5,635 nucleotides of DNA from positions 1-5,635 of the forward strand of contig CAYUAI010000155.1 in the NCBI GenBank assembly GCA_964442745.1. The letters run 5' to 3'. The stretch's first letter is position 1; the number at the start of each line of letters is the position of its first letter. Below are positions 1 to 4,998 of the stretch, one piece after another. The notes under the pieces are model-generated. The model ran no database searches and had not been told where the DNA came from. It saw only the letters and a list, made by a program, of their open reading frames with translations. This DNA comes from CAYUAI01 sp964442745. Its GTDB lineage: Bacteria; Pseudomonadota; Gammaproteobacteria; S012-40. The translations under genes and the position numbers were made by a program.

Positions 1-4
1 TGAC

Positions 5-95
5 AAATAGGGTGGCTAATATTTTTGCAAGTAAAAACCCTGTATTTTCAACAAATATATTATACTGACAGACTGAAAATTAGGGTATACCCTAA
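5..95. promoter_or_regulatory. Putative recombinase binding region (res-like) with perfect palindrome
   Basis: Positions 80-95 (TTAGGGTATACCCTAA) form a perfect 16-bp palindrome ending five bases before the recombinase start codon. A second, spaced inverted pair uses the same half-site: AGGGT at 9-13 and ACCCT at 37-41, about 33 bp end to end, which is close to the size of a subsite in known resolvase res regions. Resolvases of the Tn3 family bind several such inverted subsites next to their own gene, both to recombine and to repress themselves. The role here is inferred from position and the repeated half-site. A TATACT box at 61-66 could be a -10 element, but I see no good -35 partner. Confidence 0.45.
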
Positions 96-100
96 CCATC

Positions 101-679
101 ATGTCAATCGGTATATACATTCGTGTCTCTTCTCATGGTCAGAACTCTACTAGTCAGAGAGCGGAAATATTACATTGGCTGACCGCTCACGGACATGACC
201 TTGGAAATGTGCAGTGGTTTGAGGACAAGGAAACAGGCTCAAATTTAAACCGTCCAGCCTTTAATACTTTGTCAGACGCTATATTTGCAGGAAGCGTCAA
301 AACAGTGGTTGTCTGGAAGCTCGATAGACTTGCCCGCTCGATGCTTGATGGTATCAATCTCCTTTCTAAGTGGTGCGAAGGTGGCGTTCGGGTGGTATCT
401 GTCACGCAGCAAATTGATTTATCGGGTACGGTTGGACATCTTGTGGCGGGTGTTTTGTTCGCTATTGCGGAAATAGAATGGCAGCACGCCAAGGACAGAC
501 AAGCCGCCGGCATTGCCGTGGCTAAATCCAGAGGAACTTACAAAGGCAGAAAAAAAGGGACGACCAAGGCTAAACCTAAACGGGCGAGAGAACTCACAGA
601 TCAGGGGTTAAAGCCAAAAGAAATAGCCCATGTACTCGGTGTAACAGAACGGACGGTGTTTAGGTATTTGGGCAAGTAG
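101..679 (+). CDS. Small serine recombinase (resolvase/invertase family)
   Basis: This 192-residue protein has the full length and layout of a Tn3-resolvase/DNA-invertase. These enzymes cut both DNA strands through a 5'-phosphoserine link and exchange them within a tetramer. The N-terminal YIRVSS motif supplies the likely nucleophile Ser10 and Arg8. KLDRLARS (73-80) supplies the Asp75, Arg76 and Arg79 active-site cluster. A long E-helix (about 110-144) leads through a basic linker (148-162) to a C-terminal Hin-type helix-turn-helix (about 163-190, GLKPKEIAHVLGVTERTVFRYLG). The E-helix reads AEIEWQ where most relatives have AE-x-ER, so a usually conserved arginine is a tryptophan (W127). No clear Shine-Dalgarno sequence precedes the ATG, and a 16-bp palindrome sits immediately upstream. 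No intact transposase partner is present, so it may be a remnant of a transposon, a stand-alone resolvase or an invertase. Confidence 0.9.
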   Translation: MSIGIYIRVSSHGQNSTSQRAEILHWLTAHGHDLGNVQWFEDKETGSNLNRPAFNTLSDAIFAGSVKTVVVWKLDRLARSMLDGINLLSKWCEGGVRVVSVTQQIDLSGTVGHLVAGVLFAIAEIEWQHAKDRQAAGIAVAKSRGTYKGRKKGTTKAKPKRARELTDQGLKPKEIAHVLGVTERTVFRYLGK

Positions 680-690
680 GTTGAAGTGAG

Positions 691-760
691 AAATTTGTTA
701 ATAGAGGATGTGTCATCAATTTCAAAGGGACTCTCTTTGAGGGAAGATGATTAACAATTT
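691..760. repeat. Nested imperfect inverted repeat after the recombinase gene
   Basis: Three nested pairs of complementary segments fold into one roughly 70-nt structure: the outer arm TTGTTAA (695-701) with TTAACAA (751-757), extendable by AAA/TTT; the middle arm TCATC (713-717) with GATGA (746-750); and the inner arm TCAAAGGG (722-729) with CTCTTTGA (733-740, one G-T pair) closing a 3-nt loop. An 11-nt bulge (702-712) lies on the left side only. It begins 11 bases after the recombinase stop codon. It has no T-run, so it is a poor Rho-independent terminator. A small non-autonomous element, a recombination site or an RNA structure are all possible. Confidence 0.45.
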
Positions 761-793
761 ACACGGAACATCAGGTACCTTTGGGGCATTTGA

Positions 794-1177
794 CCCAATA
801 TCACCGATGAGCGAGTACGGTTGTTTGTGCGAGGGGCAAAGAGTCGTTGGAAACTAGAGAATGAATGTTTCAACACACTCAAGAATCAAGGTTACCATTT
901 GACGCATAACTACGGACATGGCGAAAAACACCTCTCGTTCAATTTTTATCAATTAACCCTGTTGGCTTTCACGCTCCATCAAATAGCAGAACTGTGTGAT
1001 GGAGGTTATCAGGCTTGCCGTAAAATGGCAGGGAGTAAACGCAGTCTTTGGGAAAAGTTGCGTACGCTCATCAATTTCCACCTCTTTGAAAGCGTCGAAC
1101 ATTTACTGGATTACTTTTTGGATCGTGAGGCTTACGATGTGAGTGGGGGTTATGTTGTAAAGCGTCCTCCCCCCTAA
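794..1177 (+). pseudogene. C-terminal remnant of a DDE transposase
   Basis: After a stop at 791-793 an open frame runs about 127 codons and opens with NITDERVRLFVRGAKSRWKLEN. The block SRWKLENECFNTLKNQGYHLTHNYGHG is the well-known C-terminal signature of a family of DDE transposases usually annotated as ISNCY-like or simply 'transposase'. The W-K-x-E-N glutamate is probably the last catalytic residue of that family. The following HLS...LLAFTLHQIAELCDGGYQACRKMAGSKRSLWEKLRTLINFH stretch also resembles the family tail. The N-terminal two thirds, carrying the catalytic aspartates, are missing. I could not find them upstream in any frame, so this is a dead fragment. A TTG at 821 could formally start an ORF, but homology begins before it. 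The last residues (from about 1126) are not recognisably family sequence. Confidence 0.8.
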
Positions 1178-1190
1178 GGGGTGGTTTTCT
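1166..1190 (+). terminator. Weak terminator-like hairpin after transposase remnant
   Basis: The stop codon of the transposase fragment lies in the loop of a C-rich/G-rich hairpin: CCCC pairs with GGGG (1178-1181) around CTAA, and TTTTCT follows. A second, weaker hairpin with one G-T pair (1181-1186 with 1191-1196) follows directly. The stem is short, so termination is uncertain. Confidence 0.3.
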
Positions 1191-1362
1191 AATCACTTAA
1201 GCTTCCCGATTTCTCGTTTTATTGTTGATGCCGCGCTCATATCCATGCATCAGGCTCACGCTTGTCTGTCGTTTTGATTTAGCAATATTTTTTCTTTTTT
1301 TTCTGCCGAATTTTGGTTGTTGACTGTTAATTTTCATACTCAACCCCACGGCTAAGATCATT

Positions 1363-2459
1363 ATGGATGTTTTGGATGTGAGATTGCGTGAAAAAACGTG
1401 TGAAAAAAAACTCACAGATAATTGCTGGCGATCTCAGTCACTTTTTATTGATAAATACTTTAATTCACTACCCGACCCGCGCATTGAGCGCACAAAATTA
1501 CATGAGTTTACTGATATATTATTTATCGTAATATGCGCAACGTTATGCAGTATGGAGGGTTGGGAGGAAATTGAAGATTTTGCACATGGACGAAAAATGT
1601 AGTTAAAGAAGTTTATCCATTTAAAGAATGGCGTTCCTTCTCATGACACACTGCGCCGTGGCTTCGGGAAATTGGATCCAAAACTCTTTCAAGCCTGCTT
1701 TATCCGTTGGGTTGATGGCCTGCAAAGCAAAACCAAAGGGCAAGTGATTGCAATCGATGGTAAGACCGTAAGAGGCTCAACAGATAAAGCGAACGGACGC
1801 TCGGCAATTCACATGGTTAGCGCATGGGTCGGTGAAAACCAATGGGTGTTGGGCCAAATTAAAGTCGATGAAGAATCAAATGAAGTTGCCAGAAATCGAT
1901 GGAAGAAAGAATAAAAGGCAATAAAGCAGACTATCTATTATTCGTTAAGAGCACCCAAAAACAGCTATATAGAGAGATTGAATCGGTTTTTAGCGACCTT
2001 GAAAATACAGAAGAAAAGCCTTGTCGCTATTCCCGAGAAATAGATGCCGGACATGGTTGAATTGAGCAAAGAACCTGTTATGTAGCGAGCACCAAGCTTG
2101 TTGGACAAAGTGTTTTATGGAAAGATTCAAAATCAGTTGTCATGCTTGAATCTGTGTGTGAATATCAAGGAAAAATTGAGACAGAAAAACGTTTTTATAT
2201 TTCCAGTTTAGAGACTGATGCCAGACATATTTCGAGTGTTATTCGTTCTCACTGGGGTGTAGAAAACGGCTTGCATGTCGCATTTAACGAGGATAAATGT
2301 AAAATTCGAACGGGCTATTCAGCAGAAAATTTATCGACGGTTAGGAGGATTGTATTAAATATATTGAAGCAAGATAAGACGCGAAAAATTGGATTAGCGA
2401 GGAAAAGACGCCTGGCAGCAATTAATATTAGTTATATGGAAAATTTAATTTGTCAATAG
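1363..2459 (+). pseudogene. ISAs1-family transposase, multiply inactivated
   Basis: A DDE transposase of the ISAs1/H-repeat family is recognisable from FNSLPDPRIERTKLHEF, GVPSHDTLRRGFGKLDP, VIAIDGKTVRGS, AIHMVSAWVGENQ, IRSHWGVENGLH and the C-terminal block around TVRRIVLNILKQ. The first catalytic Asp is in IDGKT (codon 1756-1758). The damage can be read directly. An in-frame TAG at 1600-1602 sits where family members carry Trp. At about 1889/1890 the frame jumps from VDEESNEV to a segment matching QKSMEERIKGNKADYLLFVKS, so roughly 25-30 codons are missing, including the second catalytic Asp (the TIDAMG motif). An in-frame TGA at 2058-2060 sits where GHGRIE is expected, consistent with CGA to TGA. 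A probable loss of about four codons follows GLH near 2276. The pieces plus the deleted part would give about 390 residues, normal for the family. Confidence 0.88.
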
Positions 2460-2463
2460 AATT

Positions 2464-2480
2464 AAGATGCGTTTTCCCTG
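2464..2480 (+). repeat. Probable right terminal inverted repeat of the ISAs1 element
   Basis: AAGATGCGTTTTCCCTG lies five bases after the transposase stop. Read from the outside it starts CAGGG, an end type I associate with ISAs1-family elements, and the coding similarity of the flanking Rpn remnant begins shortly beyond it. With no left copy in the window, the exact boundary is an inference. Confidence 0.5.
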
Positions 2481-2500
2481 GAATCAAGGATCAATCGAGA

Positions 2501-2881
2501 TCAAATGATAGGCTGCCCAATGTCGGCTAAAGGGAAGACGGGAGGTAATAATTTGTGTGGTGTTAATTGCCCGGCACGAATCAAGTGCTCATACAGTAGC
2601 CCCACATAGGCTAATAACCGCACAGGTATCCAGCGATGGCGAGTGGACTGAAATTCCAATAACAGGTAGAGATAGATTTCACTGCCACTCGTTAAATTAA
2701 TACGATAAATCACATCGCCTTCGCGTCGTTTTAAGCCTTCGGTATGCAATTTGGCATTGACACGCTCTAGTGTACTAAAGTCAAGCTGCTTGACCCAGGT
2801 GTCTGGTACAAAGGTTTTGAGCAAATCTTCCACCATCTCTGGGTGGGAAAATAATAAATGATAACCGCCGTCGTGATCCAT
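2501..2881 (-). pseudogene. Rpn-family PD-(D/E)XK nuclease/putative transposase, 3'-truncated
   Basis: The deduced protein opens MDHDGGYHLLFSHPEMVEDLL and continues with LDFSTLERVNAKL, GDVIYRINL and IYLYLLLEFQST. This is the N-terminal half of Rpn (YhgA-like, transposase_31) proteins, which are DNA endonucleases reported to promote RecA-independent recombination. Counting from the ATG at 2881, the nuclease residues are visible as Asp56 (GDVIYR) and Glu76-x-Gln78 (LLEFQ). A TTG at 2944 would add 21 residues that do not look like the family, so 2881 is the better start, although no clear ribosome site precedes it. Family similarity stops after QLTPHKLLPPVFPL (near 2531). A short unrelated tail (ADIGQPII) leads to a stop at 2501. 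Full members are about 300 residues, so more than half is gone. The ISAs1 right end lies 20 bases past the stop. Confidence 0.82.
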
Positions 2882-3023
2882 CGCAACAGTATAACATGTA
2901 TGAAAAAGCTCACCAATCGATCCACAAATACTGGTTTTTAGCAACTAGAAATAAAGCGCCAGGATCTTGAAAGGAAAAAAGTGTAAAAATCATTTAAAAC
3001 CTAAAAAAACAGGAAAGATAAAT

Positions 3024-3123
3024 ATGAAAAGGGAGCACGGCAGACAATGAAAGGAGGTGAATTAATTTAAAAAATAGTAAATTGCAAGATTTAACCTTTG
3101 GTAGGGAGTTGGTTGATCAGTGA
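3024..3123 (+). other. Overlapping mini-ORFs with a perfect Shine-Dalgarno; possible gene remnant
   Basis: AGGAAAG (3011-3017) precedes an ATG at 3024 encoding MKREHGRQ, whose stop overlaps a second ATG at 3047 (ATGA) encoding MKGGELI. Inside this, AAAGGAGGTGA (3050-3060) is a perfect match to the 16S rRNA 3' end, but no ATG, GTG or TTG follows at normal distance. A 20-codon open stretch (from 3061 to a TGA at 3121-3123) follows it. This looks like the start of an operon whose genes were removed, or chance. I recognise no protein family. Confidence 0.2.
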
Positions 3124-3131
3124 TCTAGTTA

Positions 3132-3513
3132 TCAGTCAATATGATACTTGACCCCTTTTATGGCAATGACATCAGTTAAAATCTGATAATCCTCCCCGTG
3201 CTTGATTTGTCCGGCATAAGCTTTACAGGCATTGTATAATACTCGTTTTTCAAAACCGGCCACATTGAGTACTTGCATATTCGATAATATACCATTGGCT
3301 TTTCTCGTCTTTAGCCCGGACATCGAGAAAAGTGTCTTTCATGCCGCGAATTTTCGGGGCTAAGTAGGGATCGAGAATTTCGATGTCAACGAGTTGGTAG
3401 GGCGAGCGAAAGTTGAGGATGGCATTGAGAAAGCTCAGTAAAATATCGCGGCTTTCTTCCGAGCCGAATATTTTTTTAAACGCAAAATCAGTTTTGGGAT
3501 TTAAGAATTTCAT
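3132..3513 (-). pseudogene. PDDEXK_2-type Rpn nuclease/putative transposase, frameshifted and truncated
   Basis: MKFLNPKTDFAFKKIFGSEESRDILLSFLNAIL, DIEILDPYLAPKIRGMKDTFLDV and, in a second frame, MQVLNVAGFEKRVLYNACKAYAGQ are hallmarks of the PDDEXK_2 branch of Rpn nuclease/transposase proteins. The first frame runs from 3513 and reaches Glu78 of the nuclease core (Asp64 ... IIE). An extra base at about 3279 then throws it out of frame to a stop at 3250. Removing it restores IIE-MQVLNV, so the insertion splits the catalytic E-x-Q motif. The second frame continues to a stop at 3132, but similarity ends after LTDVIAI (near 3165). The restored product would be about 126 residues against about 280-300 in the family. 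This is a different subfamily from the Rpn remnant next door, so the two are not pieces of one gene. Confidence 0.85.
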
Positions 3514-3717
3514 GGCGTATAAAATAGTCTGTCAGGAAGCGTATCAGCGCTAAGTGTTTATTTTACCTGGCTCAAGGGGGGTGTGAAAGGCCAATGAATC
3601 CATTCAGGAAGCTTGATGCTCGCACGACCACTAACGGTCAGTTTTGGTTCTCATCTTTGGATTGTATTTGATCGATTTGTCGTCATTGGAGCATGACAAT
3701 CGCCCTATGATTGCGAC

Positions 3718-3957
3718 TCAATCGAAGCATGATCGAATCATTTCGCTCAAATCATCACCTTTTAGCACATGAATTGGTAGAGACTGTTGGTGATTGTACT
3801 GGCTGTATAATATTGCAATATCGAAAAATAGACTGATATAGCAGGCTCTAACAGCTCTATTTACATAGAGCGATTGCCTTGCTAATTGGAGTGCCTCTAT
3901 TTCAGCTTCAATTGCAATATGTATTTGAGTTCTGTGGGGAAAATTTAACTCAGCCAT
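3718..3957 (-). CDS. Hypothetical 79-residue protein coupled to vapC
   Basis: I recognise no family. The best start is the ATG at 3957, which overlaps the end of vapC (ATGGCTGA contains both the start and the vapC stop), the arrangement expected for translational coupling. A longer reading from 3981 adds eight residues inside vapC and is less likely. The product (MAELNFPHRTQIHIAIEAEIEALQ...) has an acidic, probably helical stretch at about 15-30 and a hydrophobic stretch at about 41-51 (ACYISLFFDIAIL) that is short for a membrane helix. It ends in LPIHVLKGDDLSEMIRSCFD. No ribosome site is obvious beyond an A-rich tract. It could be an accessory protein of the vapBC operon, a remnant of a larger gene, or a fortuitous ORF. 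Confidence 0.45.
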   Translation of the reverse strand: MAELNFPHRTQIHIAIEAEIEALQLARQSLYVNRAVRACYISLFFDIAILYSQYNHQQSLPIHVLKGDDLSEMIRSCFD

Positions 3958-4330
3958 TATTTTTTTCGAAATAAACGACATCTGCTAAGTTTTTAAAGTG
4001 GTCATCCGACGTAATTAATGTTGCTTTGTGAAATTGAGTACTGGCATAAATGATAGAATCAGCAAACGAAAGCTTATACTCTGCTGATAAATCTGCTGCA
4101 AGTAAAGCGATAGGTGTTGACAAAGGAACGACATTCGCTTGCTCTGTTAAAGCAATGGACTCTAATGCCTGATAAATACTCTTTTTTCTTACCACCCATT
4201 TATAAAGTTCAAATTGAACTGAAGTAGGAACAATCATAGTATTTATTTGTTTAAAATACGGAGCATATTGTTCGCTAAGCTCTCCATCGGTTAACCACTC
4301 TATCCACCCACAAGTATCGACTAAAATCAT
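3950..4330 (-). CDS. vapC: VapC-family PIN-domain ribonuclease toxin
   Basis: This 126-residue protein is a complete PIN domain. The acidic residues that bind Mg2+ in VapC toxins are all present: Asp5 (ILVDTCGWIEW), Glu41 (QFELYKW), Asp91 (LSFADSIIYA) and Asp109 or Asp110 (LITSDDHF). Family members are metal-dependent RNases that stop translation by cutting specific RNAs, often initiator tRNA or rRNA loops; the target here cannot be read from sequence. The start codon overlaps the vapB stop by four bases (ATGA), the standard antitoxin-toxin coupling that keeps antitoxin synthesis first. The catalytic set and length suggest an active toxin. Confidence 0.92.
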   Translation of the reverse strand: MILVDTCGWIEWLTDGELSEQYAPYFKQINTMIVPTSVQFELYKWVVRKKSIYQALESIALTEQANVVPLSTPIALLAADLSAEYKLSFADSIIYASTQFHKATLITSDDHFKNLADVVYFEKNNG

Positions 4331-4551
4331 CCACTTTTCCTTTCTTGCCGATCTCGATACTCAGAAGAATGTTTGCATTCGACGGATGACAGCATTCCTT
4401 TCGCTTCCTGTATTGAACGTATAGGAATTAGCTCGATAATATTTCCTCTCGTAACCAGGGTAAATTGTTGGCCCGCTTGCAATTGTAAATCATCGCGAAT
4501 AGCTTTAGGTATCAATAGCTGAAATTTGCTGGAAAGTTTAGTTTTGAACAT
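4327..4551 (-). CDS. vapB: VapB-type antitoxin, AbrB/MazE-like swapped-hairpin DNA-binding protein
   Basis: The 74-residue product starts MFKTKLSSKFQLLIPKAIRDDLQLQAGQQF, the AbrB/SpoVT (looped-hinge) fold with its typical S-K-x-Q-(L/I)-x-I-P-K-x-I-R motif. The C-terminal tail (about 45-74), with charged residues and YRDRQERKSG, is the part that in this family wraps the PIN toxin and blocks its active site. The ATG at 4551 is preferred because AAAAGG lies at proper distance upstream; an upstream ATG at 4593 would add 14 non-family residues and falls within the predicted -10 box. It is the first gene of a leftward operon with vapC (4-bp overlap). Dimers, and toxin-antitoxin complexes, normally repress their own promoter. 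Confidence 0.9.
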   Translation of the reverse strand: MFKTKLSSKFQLLIPKAIRDDLQLQAGQQFTLVTRGNIIELIPIRSIQEAKGMLSSVECKHSSEYRDRQERKSG

Positions 4552-4591
4552 AATTTTACCTTTTTGATAACGATAAGCTGTTGGTAAAATC

Positions 4592-4620
4592 ATTATAGAT
4601 TAATCAGGTTTCCTTTTTAA
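4592..4620 (-). promoter_or_regulatory. Predicted vapBC promoter
   Basis: On the minus strand a consensus -10 box TATAAT (4592-4597) is spaced 17 bp from a weak -35 TTAAAA (4615-4620). Transcription would begin near 4585, giving an untranslated leader of about 35 nt before the vapB ATG. The octamer ATTAATCA occurs at 4599-4606 (plus strand, in the promoter spacer) and again at 4632-4639, 33 bp apart, flanking the -35 box. It may be part of an operator. Confidence 0.5.
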
Positions 4621-4936
4621 GCTTTTTGTCCATTAATCAAAGCTTCTGGACTAACTCCATTCTTTCTTTTTTCGAGAAACTTGGTGCAGATTCATATGCT
4701 GTGGTTAATAAAAGGGCATCAACCTAGGTTGTCGAAATTCACTGGTTTTTGACTAAATTTTACCTCTATTTTTTAGATATTTTTTTACAATTAATTTCTT
4801 TTAATTCAGTCTTTTAAATTAATAATGTATACATTAAAAAGTAGGGAACTAAAACTTAATAAAAAGTCGCACCGAGTATTTTGATGATCAAAAGTCCTGT
4901 GAAAACCGGTGTTTAACACCGATAATTTTACGACAA
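4621..4936. other. Intergenic spacer between divergent TA-type units, palindrome-rich
   Basis: No convincing gene lies here. On the minus strand a 28-codon open stretch (4723 to 4637, VDALLLTTAYESAPSFSKKERMELVQKL) reads like the tail of a small protein. It has a stop immediately upstream and no start codon, so it is at most a remnant. The spacer holds four perfect short palindromes: CAACCTAGGTTG (4720-4731), TAATGTATACATTA (4823-4836), TTTTGAT-G-ATCAAAA (4879-4893) and CGGTGTT-T-AACACCG (4907-4921). The part from 4745 to 4860 is very AT-rich, with T-runs. Such sequence could hold operators or a bent-DNA segment. Confidence 0.45.
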
Positions 4937-4937
4937 A

Positions 4938-4982
4938 TTGATAATTCATAAAATATGAACTAAAATTCACTTATTGTGAATT
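4938..4982 (+). promoter_or_regulatory. Promoter with two overlapping tandem operator dyads for the MNT regulator gene
   Basis: A -35 box TTGATA (4938-4943) and a -10 box TAAAAT (4961-4966) are separated by exactly 17 bp, each five of six matches to consensus. Transcription would start near 4973, 26 nt before the ATG at 4999. Two dyads share the pattern TTCAY-N5-RTGAA: TTCAT/ATGAA at 4945-4959 lies within the -35/-10 spacer, and TTCAC/GTGAA at 4966-4980 (extendable to 4964-4982) covers the end of the -10 box and the start point. Their centres (4952 and 4973) are 21 bp, two helical turns, apart. This geometry fits cooperative repression, most simply by the winged-helix protein encoded just downstream. 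Confidence 0.62.
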
Positions 4983-4998
4983 ACTGAGCTTCAATTTT

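Larger units (their letters stand above)
1363..2480 (+). mobile_element. Degraded ISAs1-family insertion sequence
   Basis: The region holds an ISAs1-family transposase reading frame (1363-2459) followed five bases later by a probable right terminal repeat (2464-2480) ending in CCCTG. No matching left terminal repeat beginning CAGGG is found between the preceding transposase fragment and 1363, so the left boundary is unknown and the left end is probably lost. Without it no target duplication can be assigned. The right end abuts the truncated 3' side of an Rpn-family gene on the opposite strand, which suggests insertion into that gene or a rearrangement next to it. The element cannot transpose by itself because its transposase is broken in several places. 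Confidence 0.7.

Noticed and set aside
285..476. 63-codon open frame on the plus strand in another phase
   Set aside because: It is wholly inside the recombinase gene in a different frame, with no family signature.
187..513. 108-codon open frame on the minus strand
   Set aside because: It is antisense to the clearly coding recombinase and has no recognisable family or ribosome site.
883..891. GAATCAAGG also occurs at 2481-2489, right after the ISAs1 right end, and could be a target duplication
   Set aside because: The first copy is within the conserved LKNQGYH coding block of the other transposase and has no element end beside it; a chance 9-mer is more likely.
1029..1048. CAGGGAGTAAACGCAGTCTT resembles the inverted ISAs1 right end (with two small gaps) and could be its left end
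   Set aside because: It lies inside the first transposase fragment, and the encoded residues on both sides still match that transposase family, so an element boundary here is unlikely.
1197..1415. 72-codon open frame on the minus strand
   Set aside because: It lies over AT-rich spacer and the ISAs1 transposase start; its Lys/Arg-rich composition comes from T-runs and no family is visible.
3532..3612. TCAGGAAGC repeated at 3532-3540 and 3604-3612
   Set aside because: A short 9-mer direct repeat with no extension and no element between the copies; treated as chance.
3594..3671. 25-codon ORF MNPFRKLDARTTTNGQFWFSSLDCI between the Rpn remnant and orf79
   Set aside because: It is short, has no family match that I recognise and poor ribosome-site spacing; the 3514-3717 spacer otherwise shows nothing supportable.
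4907..4921. GC-containing hairpin as a Rho-independent terminator
   Set aside because: No gene ends near it on the plus strand, and neither side carries a proper T-run; it is better described as a palindrome.
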